From contig CM076152.1 of assembly GCA_038025085.1 (NCBI GenBank), forward strand, positions 22,838,001 through 22,902,000: DNA of 64,000 nt, read 5' to 3'. The translations under genes were made by a program, and so were the position numbers. The notes below the pieces were generated by a model. It was given only the letters and a program-made list of their open reading frames with translations, did no database searches and had not been told where the DNA came from. Shown in pieces: positions 37,467-51,300 of this stretch (positions within the stretch are counted from its first letter, which is position 1; each line of letters starts with the position of its first letter). This stretch comes from Tetragonia tetragonoides (Eukaryota; Streptophyta; Magnoliopsida; Caryophyllales; Aizoaceae).

Positions 37467-39913
37467 CAAGGTTCAACTCAACCTTTTGAATGCATTTACG
37501 CGTTTTAAAAGCTCATATGACTAGGGTGAAAAAGATTGAGTTCTTTTGTGTTGTATTTTAAGAGAAAGCAACCAAAAGCTTTGTTTGCATTCATTTCAGT
37601 TAGAAACTGCACCAAGAATGTTTACAAGTACAAACAAGCTTCAAGTCAAGCTTTTGAATGCATTTACGCGTTTTAAAAGCTCATATGACTAGGGTGAAAA
37701 AGATTGAGTTCTTTTGTGTTGTATATTAAGAGAATGCACCCAAATGATTTGTTTGCATTCATTTGAGTGAGAAACTACACCAAGGATGTTTACAAGTACA
37801 AACAAGCTTCAACTCAAGCTTTTGAATGCATTTACGCGTTTTAAAAGCTCATATGACAAGGGTGAAAAAGATTGAGTTCTTTTGTGTTGTATTTTAAGAG
37901 AAAGCAACCAAAAGCTTTGTTTGCATTCTTTTCAGTGAGAAACTACACCAAGAATAATTACAAGTACAAACAAGCTTCAACTCAAGCTTTTGAATTCATT
38001 TACGCGTTTTAAAAGCTCATATGACTAGGGTGAAAAAGATTGAGTTCTTTTGTGTTGTATATTAAGAGAAAGTACCCAAATGCTTTGTTTGCATTCAGTT
38101 GAGTGAGAAACTTAACCAAGGATGTTTACAAGTACAAACGAGCTTCAACTCAAGATTTTGAAAGCATTTACGCGTTTTAAAACCTCAGACGACTAGGGTG
38201 AAAGAGATTGAGATCTTTTGTGTTGTATATTAAGAAAAAGCACCCAAATGCTTTGTTTGCATTCATTTGAGTGAGAAACTACACCAAGGATGTTTACAAC
38301 TACAAACAAGCATTAGCTCCACCTTTTGAATGCATTTACGCGTTTTAACAGCTCTTACGACTACGGTGAAAGAGATTGAGTTCTTTTGTGTTGTATATTA
38401 AGAGAAAGCACCCAAATGCTTTGTTTGCATTCACTTGAGTGAGAAACTACACCAAGGATGTTTACAAGCACAAACAAGCTTTAACTCCACCTTTTGAATG
38501 CATTTACGCATTTTAACAGCTCTTACAACTAGGGTGAAAGAGATTGAGTTCTTTTGTGTTGTATATTAAGAGAAAGCACCCAAATGCTTTGTTAGCATTC
38601 ATTTGAGGGAGAAACTTCACCAAGGATGTTTACAAGTACAAACAAGCTTCAACTCAAGCTTTTGAAAGCATTTACGCGTTTTAAAACCTAAGACGACTAG
38701 GGTGAAAGAGATTGAGTTCTTTTGTGTTGTATATTAAGAGAAAGCAGCCAAATGCTTTGTTTGCATTCATTTGAGTGAGAAACTACACCAAGGATGTTTA
38801 CAAGTACAAACAAGCTCCAACTCAAGCTTTTGAATGTATTTACGCGTTTTAAAAGCTCATATGACTAGGGTGAAAGAGATTGAGGTCTTTTGTGTTGTAT
38901 ATTAAGAGAAAGCACCCAAATGCTTTGTTTGCATTCATTTGAGTGAGAAACTACACCAAGGATGTGTACAAGTACAAACAAGCTTTAACTTCACCATTTG
39001 AATGTATATACGCGTTTTAACAGCTCTTACATCTAGGGTGAAAGAGACTGAGTTCTTCTGTGTTGTATATTAAGAGAAAGCACCCAAATACTTTATTTGC
39101 ATTCATTTGATTGTTTGTACTTGTAAATTCAAAAGGTGAATGCAAACAAAATTAAGAAACTGTTTAAAACGCGTATATGCATTCAAAAGCTTAAGTTGAA
39201 GCTTGTTGGTACTTGTAAACATCTTTGGTGTAGTTTCTCACTCAAATGAATGCAAAGAAAACATTTGGGTGCGTTCTCTTAATATACAACACAAAAGAAC
39301 TCAATCTCTTTCACCCTTGTCGTATGAGCTTTTAAAACGCTTAAATGCATTCAAAAGCTTGATTTCAAGCTTGATTGTAGTTGTAAACATCCTTGGGGTA
39401 GTTTCACACTCAAATGAATGTAAACAAAGCATTTGCGAGCTATTTCTTAATATACAACACAAAAGAACTCAATCTCTTTTCGCCTAGTCGTAAGAGCTGT
39501 TAAAACGCGTAAATGCATTCAAAAGCTTGAGTTGAAACTTTTTTGTACTTGTAAACATCCTTGGTGTAGTTTCTCAATCAAATGAATGCAAAAAACCATT
39601 TGGGTGATTTCTCTTAATATACAACACAAAAGAACTCAATCTCTTTCACCCTAGTTGTAAGAGCTGTTAAAATGCGTAAATGCCTTCAAAAGGTGGAGTT
39701 GAACCTTGTTTGTACTTGTAAACATCCTTGGTGTAGTTTCTCACTCAAATGAATGCAAACAAAGCATTTGGATGCTCTCTCTTAATATACAACACAAAAG
39801 AACTCAATCTCTTTCACCCTAATCGTAAGAGCTGTTAAAACGCGTAAATGCATTCAAAAGGTGGAGTTAAAGCTTTTTCGTACTTGTAAACATCCTTGGT
39901 GTAGTTTCTCACT
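37467..39913. repeat. HOR unit U2 (2447 bp)
   Basis: It has the same monomer order as U1 but lacks one F monomer, the GATTGAGGTC type that should lie near 38030. The F-to-R switch is at 39109. It is very close to U3, sharing for example AAGAATAATTACAAG and GAGATTGAGATC. Confidence 0.88.
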
Positions 39914-42361
39914 CAAGCTTCAACTCAACCTTTTGAATGCATTTACGCGTTTTAAAAGCTCATATGACTAGGGTGAAAAAGATTGAGTTCTTTTGTGTTG
40001 TAATTTAAGAGAAAGCAACCAAAAGCTTTGTTTGCATTCATTTCAGTTAGAAACTGCACCAAGAATGTTTACAAGTACAAACAAGCTTCAACTCAAGCTT
40101 TTGAATGCATTTACGCGTTTTAAAAGCTCATATGACTAGGGTGAAAAAGATTGAGTTCTTTTGTGTTGTATATTAAGAGAATGCACCCAAATGATTTGTT
40201 TGCATTCATTTGAGTGAGAAACTACACCAAGGATGTTTACAAGTACAAACAAGCTTCAACTCAAGCTTTTGAATGCATTTACGCGTTTTAAAAGCTCATA
40301 TGACAAGGGTGAAAAAGATTGAGTTCTTTTGTGTTGTATTTTAAGAGAAAGCAACCAAAAGATTTGTTTGCATTCTTTTCAGTGAGAAACTACACCAAGA
40401 ATAATTACAAGTGCAAACAAGCTTCAACTCAAGCTTTTGAATGCATTTACGTGTTTTAAAAGCTCATATGACTAGGGTGAATAAGATTGAGTTCTTTTGT
40501 GTTGTATATTAAGAGAAAGTACCCAAATGCTTTGTTTGCATTCAGTTGAGTGAGAAACTTAACCAAGGATGTTTACAAGTACAAACGAGCTTCAACTCAA
40601 GATTTTGAAAGCATTTACGCGTTTTAAAACCTCAGACGACTAGGGTGAAAGAGATTGAGATCTTTTGTGTTGTATATTAAGAAAAAGCACCCAAATGCTT
40701 TGTTTGCATTCATTTGAGTGAGAAACTACACCAAGGATGTTTACAACTACAAACAAGCATTAGCTCCACCTTTTGAATGCATTTACGCGTTTTAACAGCT
40801 CTTACGACTACGGTGAAAGAGATTGAGTTCTTTTGTGTTGTATATTAAGAGAAAGCACCCAAATGCTTTGTTTGCATTCAGTTGAGTGAGAAACTACACC
40901 AAGGATGTTTACAAGCACAAACAAGCTTTAACTCCACCTTTTGAATGCATTTACGCATTTTAACAGCTCTTACAACTAGGGTGAAAGAGATTGAGTTCTT
41001 TTGTGTTGTATATTAAGAGAAAGCACCCAAATGCTTTGTTAGCATTCATTTGAGGGAGAAACTTCACCAAGGATGTTTACAAGTACAAACAAGCTTCAAC
41101 TCAAGCTTTTGAAAGCATTTACGCGTTTTAAAACCTAAGACGACTAGGGTGAAAGAGATTGAGTTCTTTTGTGTTGTATATTAAGAGAAAGCAGCCAAAT
41201 GCTTTGTTTGCATTCATTTGAGTGAGAAACTACACCAAGGATGTTTACAAGTACAAACAAGCTCCAACTCAAGCTTTTGAATGTATTTACGCGTTTTAAA
41301 AGCTCATATGACTAGGGTGAAAGTGATTGAGGTCTTTTGTGTTGTATATTAAGAGAAAGCACCCAAATGCTTTGTTTGCATTCATTTGAGTGAGAAACTA
41401 CACCAAGGATGTGTACAAGTACAAACAAGCTTTAACTTCACCATTTGAATGTATATACGCGTTTTAACAGCTCTTACATCTAGGGTGAAAGAGACTGAGT
41501 TCTTCTGTGTTGTATATTAAGAGAAAGCACCCAAATACTTTATTTGCATTCATTTGATTGTTTGTAATTGTAAATTCAAAAGGTGAATGCAAACAAAATT
41601 AAGAAACTGTTTAAAACGCGTATATGCATTCAAAAGCTTAAGTTGAAGCTTGTTGGTACTTGTAAACATCTTTGGTGTAGTTTCTCACTCAAATGAATGC
41701 AAAGAAAACATTTGGGTGCGTTCTCTTAATATACAACACAAAAGAACTCAATCTCTTTCACCCTTGTCGTATGAGCTTTTAAAACGCTTAAATGCATTCA
41801 AAAGCTTGATTTCAAGCTTGATTGTAGTTGTAAACATCCTTGGGGTAGTTTCACACTCAAATGAATGTAAACAAAGCATTTGCGAGCTATTTCTTAATAT
41901 ACAACACAAAAGAACTCAATCTCTTTTCGCCTAGTCGTAAGAGCTGTTAAAACGCGTAAATGCATTCAAAAGCTTGAGTTGAAACTTGTTTGTACTTGTA
42001 AACATCCTTGGTGTAGTTTCTCACTCAAATGAATGCAAACAAACCATTTGGGTGATTTCTCTTAATATACAACACAAAAGAACTCAATCTCTTTCACCCT
42101 AGTTGTAAGAGCTGTTAAAATGCGTAAATGCCTTCAAAAGGTGGAGTTGAACCTTGTTTGTACTTGTAAACATCCTTGGTGTAGTTTCTCACTCAAATGA
42201 ATGCAAACAAAGCATTTGGGTGCTCTCTCTTAATAAACAACACAAAAGAACTCAATCTCTTTCACCCTAATCGTAAGAGCTGTTAAAACGCGTAAATGCA
42301 TTCAAAAGGTGGAGTTAAAGCTTTTTCGTACTTTGTAACATCCTTGGTGTAGTTTCTCACT
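39914..42361. repeat. HOR unit U3 (2448 bp)
   Basis: It has the same structure and the same missing monomer as U2, with the switch at 41556. Only scattered single-base differences separate it from U2, so the two share a recent duplication. Confidence 0.88.
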
Positions 42362-45300
42362 CAAGCTTCAACTCAACCTTTTGAATGCATTTACGCGTTT
42401 TAAAAGCTCATATGACTAGGGTGAAAAAGATTTTCTTTTGTGTTGTATTTTAAGAGAAAGCATCCAAAAGCTTTGTTTGCATTCATTTCAGTTAGAAACT
42501 GCACCAAGAATGTTTACAAGTACAAACAAGCTTCAACTCAAGCTTTTGAATGCATTTACGCGTTTTAAAAGCTCATATGACTAGGGTGAAAAAGATTGAG
42601 TTCTTTTGTGTTGTATATTAAGAGAATGCACCCAAATGATTTGTTTGCATTCATTTGAGTGAGAAACTACACCAAGGATGTTTACAAGTACAAACAAGCT
42701 TCAACTAAAGCTTTTGAATGCATTTACGCGTTTTAAAAGCTCATATGACAAGGGTGAAAAAGATTGAGTTCTTTTGTGTTGTATTTTAAGAGAAAGGAAC
42801 CAAAAGCTTTGTTTGCATTCTTTTCAGTGAGAAACTACACCAAGAATGTTTACAAGTACAAACAAGCTTCAACTCAAGCTTTTGAATGCATTTACGCGTT
42901 TTAAAAGCTCATATGAGTAGGGTGAAAGAGATTGAGGTCTTATGTGTTGTATATTAAGAGAAAGCACCCAAATGCTTTGTTTGCATTCATGTGAGTGAGA
43001 AACTTAACCAAGGATGTTTACAAGTACAAACGAGCTTCAACTCAAGCTTTTGAAAGCATTTACGCGTTTTAAAACCTCAGACGACTAGGGTGAAAGAGAT
43101 TGAGGTCTTTTGTGTTGTATATTAAGAAAAAGCACCCAAATGCTTTGTTTGCATTCATTTGAGTGAGAAACTACACCAAGGATGTTTACAACTACAAACA
43201 AGCATTAGCTCCACCTTTTGAATGCATTTACGCGTTTTAACAGCTCTTACGACTACGGTGAAAGAGATTGAGTTCTTTTGTGTTGTATATTAAGAGAAAG
43301 CACCCAAATGCTTTGTTTGCATTCACTTGAGTGAGAAACTACACCAAGGATGTTTACAAGCACAAACAAGCTTTAACTCCACCTTTTGAATGCATTTACG
43401 CATTTTAACAGCTCTTACAACTAGGGTGAAAGAGATTGAGTTCCTTTGTGTTGTATATTAAGAGAAAGCACCCAAATGTTTTGTTAGCATTCATTTGAGG
43501 GAGAAACTTCACCAAGGATGTTTACAAGTACAAACAAGCTGCAACTCAAGCTTTTGAAAGCATTTACGCGTTTTAAAACCTAAGACGACTAGGGTGAAAG
43601 AGATTGAGTTCTTTTGTGTTGTATATTAAGAGAAAGCAGCCAAATGCTTTGTTTGCATTCATTTGAGTGAGAAACTACACCAAGGATGTTTACAAGTACA
43701 AACAAGCTCCAACTCAAGCTTTTGAATGTATTTACGCGTTTTAAAAGCTCATATGACTAGGGTGAAAGAGATTGAGGTCTTTTGTGTTGTATATTAAGAG
43801 AAAGCACCCAAATGCTTTGTTTGCATTCATTTGAGTGAGAAACTACACCAAGGATGTGTACAAGTACAAACAAGCTTTAACTCCACCATTTGAATGTATA
43901 TACGCGTTTTAACAGCTCTTACATCTAGGGTGAAAGAGACTGAGTTCTTCTGTGTTGTATATTAAGAGAAAGCACCCAAATACTTTATTTGCATTCATTT
44001 GATTGTTTGTACTTCTAAATTCAAAAGGTGAATGCAAACAAAATTAAGAAACTGTTTAAAACGCTTATATGCATTCAAAAGCTTCAGTGGAAGCTTGTTG
44101 GTACTTGTAAACATCTTTCGTGTAGTTTCTCACTCAAATGAATGCAAAGAAAACATTTGGGTGCGTTCTCTTAATATACAACACAAAAGAACTCAATCTC
44201 CTTCACCCTTGTCGTATGAGCTTTTAATACGCTTAAATGCATTCAAAAGCTTGATTTCAAGCTTGATTGTAGTTGTAAACATCCTTGGGGTAGTTTCACA
44301 CTCAAATGAATGTAAACAAAGCATTTGCGAGCTATTTCTTAATATACAACACAAAAGAACTCAATCTCTTTTTGCCTAGTCGTAAGAAATGTTAAAACGC
44401 GTAAATGCATTCAAAAGCTTGAGTTGAAACTTGTTTGTACTTGTAAACATCCTTGGTGTAGTTTCTCACTCAAATGAATGCAAACAAACCATTTGGGTGA
44501 TTTCTCTTAATATACAACACAAAAGAACTCAATCTCTTTCACCCTAGTTGTAAGAGCTGTTAAAATGCGTAAATGCCTTCAAAAGGTGGAGTTGAACCTT
44601 GTTTGTACTTGTAAACATCCTTGGTGTAGTTTCTCACTCAAATGAATGGAAACAAAGCATTTGGGTGCTCTCTCTTAATATACAACACAAAAGAACTCAA
44701 TCTCTTTCACCCTAATCGTCAGAGCTGTTAAAACGCGTAAATGCATTCAAAAGGTGGAGTTAAAGCTTTTTTGATGTGAAATAAGTAACAAAACGGAAAT
44801 TAACCTTTGATAGTATCACACAAAGGGATCTTGTTCAAGAATCACTCAAGAACAACTCACGAATCACTCGTAAGGGTTTCAACCTGAATCACTCAGTTTA
44901 AGGGGTAAATACTCATGTATTCAATAATTAATCATCAAAGCATGAGTTTACAATAGCAAAGCTCTCCCCTATTTATAGACAAAGAAAATCTAAAGCTATT
45001 CGGAATCCTAATCCTAGTCCGAATAGGAAACTAACAACAAAACTGACTACAATTGTAAAACGGACTAACTAACATCTTTCCTAATACCTAATGGACTTCT
45101 AATACTAATAACAATCAGATTATTACTCTCCTAAACATATTCTAACTAATAAAGGGAATACTAAACGAAATAGAACTGAACAACTGATTACCTAGCGCCC
45201 AAGGCTCAAAACCGCTGGAACAGTTTCCTTGGCGCCCAAGGCTTCTTCTTTTCAGCTTCTAGTCATCTTCTTGCCACTTTAACATAGTTACCTCACACTT

Positions 45301-45473
45301 TACCTCACGTGGCATTAAACTCTTGGCAATGAGCAGCTCAAGATCAAGCATTAACGTTTCAAGAACTGGGTTCTTGGACGTTCTTGATTCGTCGTCTTCT
45401 TGCTTGTCCTTTAACGTACTTGCTCCTGCATCATTTTTCGTACTTGTAAACATCCTTGGTGTAGTTTCTTACT
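42362..45473. repeat. HOR unit U4 with solo LTR insertion (2445 bp without insert)
   Basis: The unit is 3112 bp including the 662-bp solo LTR and its 5-bp TSD. Near 42910-43000 the two monomers that are separate in U1 are fused into one (GAGATTGAGGTCTTATG leading into CTTAACC), an in-register crossover product. It also has a small deletion at 42430. The switch is at 44001. Confidence 0.87.
44772..45433 (-). mobile_element. Solo LTR of the CRM-type element
   Basis: This single 662-bp LTR has TGATG...CATCA ends and TTTTT duplications at 44767-44771 and 45434-45438. It is the same length as the LTRs at 47719 and 52873 and differs from them by a few substitutions. A solo LTR with an intact TSD is the normal product of recombination between the two LTRs of a full element. 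A TATA box lies at 44970-44977 on the minus strand. The ORF at 45259-45453 is the LTR-encoded C terminus of integrase fused to satellite, not a gene. Confidence 0.92.
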
Positions 45474-47718
45474 CAAGCTTCAACTCAACCTTTTGAATGC
45501 ATTTACGCGTTTTAAAAGCTCATATGACTAGGGTGAAAAAGATTGAGTTCTTTTGTGTTGTATTTTAAGAGAAAGCAACCAAGAGCTTTGTTTGCATTCT
45601 TTTCAGTGAGAAACTACACCAAGAATGTTTACAAGTACAAACAAGCTTCAACTCAAGCTTTTGAATGCATTTACGCGTTTTAAAAGCTCATATGACTAGG
45701 GTGAAAGAGATTGAGGTCTTTTGTGTTGTATATTAAGAGAAAGCACCCAAATGCTTTGTTTGCATTCATTTGAGTGAGAAACTACAGCAAGGATGTTTAC
45801 AAGTACAAACAAGCTTCAACTCAAGCTTTTGAATGCATTTACGCGTTTTAAAAGCTCATATGACTAGGGTGAAAAAGATTGAGTTCTTTTGTGTTGTATA
45901 TTAAGAGAAAGTACCCAAATGCTTTGTTTGCATTCATTTGAGTGAGAAACTTAACCAAGGATGTTTACAAGTACAAACGAGCTTCAACTCAAGCTTTTGA
46001 AAGCATTTACGCGTTTTAAAACCTCAGACGATTAGGGTGAAAGAGATTGAGGTCTTTTGTGTTGTATATTAAGAAAAAGCACGCAAATGCTTTGTTTGCA
46101 TTCATTTGAGTGAGAAACTACACCAAGGATGTTTACAACTACAAACAAGCATTAGCTCCACCTTTTGAATGCATTTACGCGTTTTAACAGCTCTTACGAC
46201 TACGGTGAAAGAGATTGAGTTCTTTTGTGTTGTATATTAAGAGAAAGCACCCAAATGCTTTGTTTGCATTCACTTGAGTGAGAAACTACACCAAGGATGT
46301 TTACAAGCACAAACAAGCTTTAACTCCACCTTTTGAATGCATTTATGCATTTTAACAGCTCTTACAACTAGGGTGAAAGAGATTGAGTTCCTTTGTGTTG
46401 TATATTAAGAGAAAGCACCCAAATGACTTGTTAGCATTCATTTGAGGGAGAAACTTCACCAAGGATGTTTACAAGTACAAACAAGCTTCAACTCAAGCTT
46501 TTGAAAGCATTTAGGCGTCTTAAAACCTAAGACGACTTGGGTGAAAGAGATTGAGTTCTTTTGTGTTGTATATTAAGAGAAAGCAGCCAAATGCTTTGTT
46601 TGCATTCATTTGAGTGAGAAACTACACCAAGGATGTTTACAAGTACAAACAAGCTCCAACTCAAGCTTTTGAATGTATTTACGCGTTTTAAAAGCTCATA
46701 TGACTAGGGTGAAAGAGATTGAGGTCTTTTGTGTTGTATATTAAGAGAAAGCACCCAAATGCTTTGTTTGCATTCATTTGAGTGAGAAACTACACCAAGG
46801 ATGTGTACAAGTACAAACAAGCTTTAACTCCACCATTTGAATTTATATACGCGTTTTAACAGCTCTTACATCTAGGGTGAAAGAGACTGAGTTCTTCTGT
46901 GTTGTATATTAAGAGAAAGCACCCAAATACTTTATTTGCATTCATTTGATTGTTTGTACTTGTAAATTCAAAAGGTGAATGCAAACAAAATTAAGAAACT
47001 GTTTAAAACGCGTATATGCATTCAAAAGCTTAAGTTGAAGCTTGTTGGTACTTGTAAACATCTTTGGTGTAGTTTCTCACTCAAATGAATGCAAAGAAAA
47101 CATTTGGGTGCGTTCTCTTAATATACAACACAAAAGAAATCAATCTCTTTCACCCTTGTCGTATGAGCTTTTAAAACGCTTAAATGCATTCAAAAGCTTG
47201 ATTTCAAGCTTGATTGTAGTTGTAAACATCCTTGGGGTAGTTTCACACTCAAATGAATGTAAACAAAGCATTTGCGAGCTATTTCTTAATATACAACAGA
47301 AAAGAACTCAATCTCTTTTCGCGTAGTCGTAAGAGCTGTTAAAACGCGTAAATGCATTCAAAAGCTTGAGTTGAAACTTGTTTGTACTTGTAAACATCCT
47401 TGGTGTAGTTTCTCACTCAAATGAATGCAAACAAACCATTTGGGTGATTTCTCTTAATATACAACACAAAAGAACTCAATCTCTTTCACCCTAGTTGTAA
47501 GAGCTGTTAAAATGCGTAAATGCCTTCAAAAGGTGGAGTTGAACCTTGTTTGTACTTGTAAACATCCTTGGTGTAGTTTCTCATTCAAATGAATGCAAAC
47601 AAAGCATTTGGGTGCTCTCTCTTAATATACAACACAAAAGAACTCAATCTCTTTCACCCTAATCGTAAGAGCTGTTAAAACGCGTAAATGCATTCAAAAG
47701 GTGGAGTTAAAGCTTTTT

Positions 47719-48380
47719 TGATGTGAAATAAGTAACAAAACGGAAATTAACCATTGATAGTATCACACAAAGGGATCTTGTTCAAGAATCACTCAAGAAC
47801 AACTCACGAATCACTCGTAAGGGTTTCAACCTGAATCACTCAGTTTGAGCGGTAAATACTCACGTATTCAATAATTAATCATCAAAGCATGAGTTTACAA
47901 TAGCAAAGCTCTCCCCTATTTATAGACAAAGAAAATCTAAAGCTATTCGGAATCCTAATCCTAGTCCGAATAGGAAACTAACTACAAAACTGACTACAAT
48001 TGTAAAACGGACTAACTAACATCTTTCCTAATACCTAATGGACTTCTAATACTAATAACAATCAGATTATTACTCTCCTAAACATATTCTAACTAATAAA
48101 GGGAATACTAAACGAAATAGAACTGAACAACTGATTACCTAGCGCCCAAGGCTCAAAACCGCTGGAACAGTTTCCTTGGCGCCCAAGGCTTCTTCTTTTC
48201 AGCTTCTAGTCATCTTCTTGCCACTCTAACATAGTTACCTCACACTTTACCTCACATGGCATTATACTCTTGGCAATGAGCAGCTCAAGATCAAGCATTA
48301 ACGTTTCAAGAACTGGGTTCTTGGACGTTCTTGATTCGTCGTCTTCTTGCTTGTCCTTTAACGTACTTGCTCCTGCATCA
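47719..48380 (-). repeat. 3' LTR of the CRM-type element
   Basis: This 662-bp LTR has a TATA box at 47917-47924 on the minus strand. About 455 bp from the left end matches the LTRs of the gag-only family; the remaining ~200 bp (5' part of U3) is different. That different part encodes the last ~57 residues of the integrase frame. Confidence 0.95.
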
Positions 48381-51300
48381 ACCTCCCCTTCTTTAAAAGA
48401 ATTTGCCCGCAAATTCGTATCCTCTAAGTAAGGGCTAAGATCACCGACATTGAAGGTTGAGCTCACGTTTCCATACTCACTAGGAAGATCAATCTTGTAT
48501 GCATTGTCTCCAATCTTCTCTAGAACTTGAAAAGGACCATCTGCTCGAGGCATAAGCTTGTTCGTGCGTCTAGAAGGAAATCTTTCTTTACGCAGGTGTA
48601 GCAAAACTAAGTCACCAGGTTCAAATAGAACTTGCTTTCTTCCCTTGTTAGCTCTAGCTTGGTACCTTGAGTTCATCTTCTCTACTCGCGCACGAACTTG
48701 CTCACAGGTCTTCTGGAAAGGTTGTTGTCTTGCCTTGGCATCTACATTGATAACATCATCTCTAGGCAAAGACACGAAATCAATAGGCAAATAAGGATTA
48801 ATGCCATACACAATCTCAAATGGAGAACGACCCGTGGTAAATCCAGGCGTTCTGTTATATGCAAACTCCGCATGTGCTAGCTTAATATCCCAATCTTTTG
48901 TGCTTCTACTCACCAACCATCTAAGCAAAGTACCAAGGGTCCTGTTTGTAACCTCGGTTTGCCCATCTGTTTGTGGGTGATGTGAAGTGCTAAAGAGTAA
49001 CTTCGTCCCAACGAGTCTCCAAAGTGTCTTCCAAAAGTAACTTAGAAACTTAGTATCTCGATCCGACACAATGGTCTTGGGAATGCCATGTAGCCTCACT
49101 ATCTCTTTATAGAACAAGTCAGCAACATGAGAGGCGTCATCGGTCTTGTGACATGGCACAAAGTGCGCCATCTTGGACAATCTATCAACAACAACCATCA
49201 CAGCATCTTTTCCCCTTTGAGTTCTAGGGAGTGCCACAATGAAATCCATGCTCACACTCTCCCAGGGAATGCTAGGAACCGGTAATGGTGTGTATAACCC
49301 TTTGTGAAAAGCACTCTTGGCCCGTTGACATGTCGCGCATCTCGTCACAATAGCATGTACATCTTTGAGCATCTTAGGCCAATAAAAGTGTTCTTGTAAC
49401 AGCTCAAGGGTTTTAGTTACTCCAAAATGTCCAGCTAATCCTCCCGAGTGAACTTCTCTAACCAATAGCTCACGTACAGAGGACCTAGGAACGCAGAACT
49501 TGTTCCTCTTGAATAGAAACCCATCTTGTATGAAATAATCACCATGCTCCCCTTCTTTGCAAGCTCTAAATGACTCAGAGAAATCAGCATCCTTGTCATA
49601 TAGTTCTTGGAGATGTTCAAAGCCTAGGAGCTTCGCTTCAAGTGTCACAAGCAAGTGGTTTCTTCGTGAAAGAGCATCAGCAACAACATTGCTCTTCCCA
49701 TCTTTGTACTTGGCCGAGAATGTAAAAGATTGTAGAAACTCTACCCACTTGGCATGTCTAGGGTTTAGTTTCTATTGGCCATGAATGTACTTGAGAGCTT
49801 CATGATCCGAGTGCAACACAAAAGGCTTAGGCCTTAAATAATGGGACCAATGCTCCAAAGCTCTCACAATTGCATAGAACTCTCGATCATATGTAGAATA
49901 ATTCAAACGAGCTCCATTCAATTTTTCACTAAAATAGGCAATAGGACGTTTTTCTTGAATTAAAACAGCGCCTATACCTACCCCACTAGCATCACATTCA
50001 ACCTCAAACAATCTATCAAAATCGGGTAATGCTAGAATAGGTGCTTGACACAACTTCTCTTTGACCTCAACAAAGGCCTTTTGCGCACTTTCACTCCAAT
50101 TAAACTCTCCTTTTTTCATTAATTCAGTTATAGGAGCAGTAATAGAACTAAAATTGCGTATAAACCTCCGATAAAATGATGCCAAGCCATGAAAACTACG
50201 TACCTCATGTATATTGGTTGGAGCTGGCCATGAAGCCATAGCTTCTACCTTGGACGGATCAACATGTACACCATCTTTGGACACAATGTAACCAAGGAAT
50301 ATAACCTTAGGAAGCATGAAATCACACTTCTCTAACTTGCCAAAAAGCTGTTGTTCCTTTAGCTTCTCAAATACGCGCTGTAGATGTACTAGATGTTCCT
50401 CCTTGGTCTTGCTGAATATAAGAATATCATCAAGGTAAACCACAACAAATTTACCAAGGAATGCCCTCAATACCTCGTTCATCAACCTCATGAATGTGCT
50501 AGGAGCGTTGCACAAGCCAAAAGGCATTACTAACCACTCATACAAACCATGTCGTGTCTTGAACGCGGTTTTCCATTCATCCCCCTCCTTGATTCTCACT
50601 TGATGGTATCCAGCTCTAAGATCTATCTTGGAAAACAACTGGGAACCATGTAGCTCGTCTAACATATCATCTAATCTTGGCATAGGGAACCTATATTTGA
50701 TTGTGATATTGTTGACAGCTCTACTATCAATGCACATACGCCATGTCCCATCTTTCTTAGGCACAAGTAATGCAGGAACAGCGCATGGACTTAGACTTTC
50801 TCTCACATAGCCTCTTTGCACAAGCTCTTCAACTTGTCTTTGTAACTCTTTGGCTTCTTCGGGGTTACACCGATATGCTGGCCTATTTGGAAGTGGTGCT
50901 CCAGGAACTAGGTCAATTTGGTGTTCTATGCCACGCATAGGAGGTAAACCAGGGGGTAACTCCTCGGGGAACACTTCTTTGAACCTCTCTAACAATAGGC
51001 GTAACTCAGGATCATAATTGGGATTGTTACACATGTTAGGTTCAAACAACAACACTAGGTAGCTCATAGTTTCACTAGCCACCTCTTTTTCCATCTCTTT
51101 CTCTCCTATGACCATTACACGACTCGCCTTTTTACTAGCCTTTGCTTCTTTAACTTCAGTGGAAGTCAAAGGTAACAATTTGATTCGTTTCTGGTTATGC
51201 TCAACAGTATAGATATTGTTTACACCATCATGACTAACTTTCCTATCAAATTGCCAAGGACGACCTAATAATATATGACAAACACCCATAGGCAGTACAT

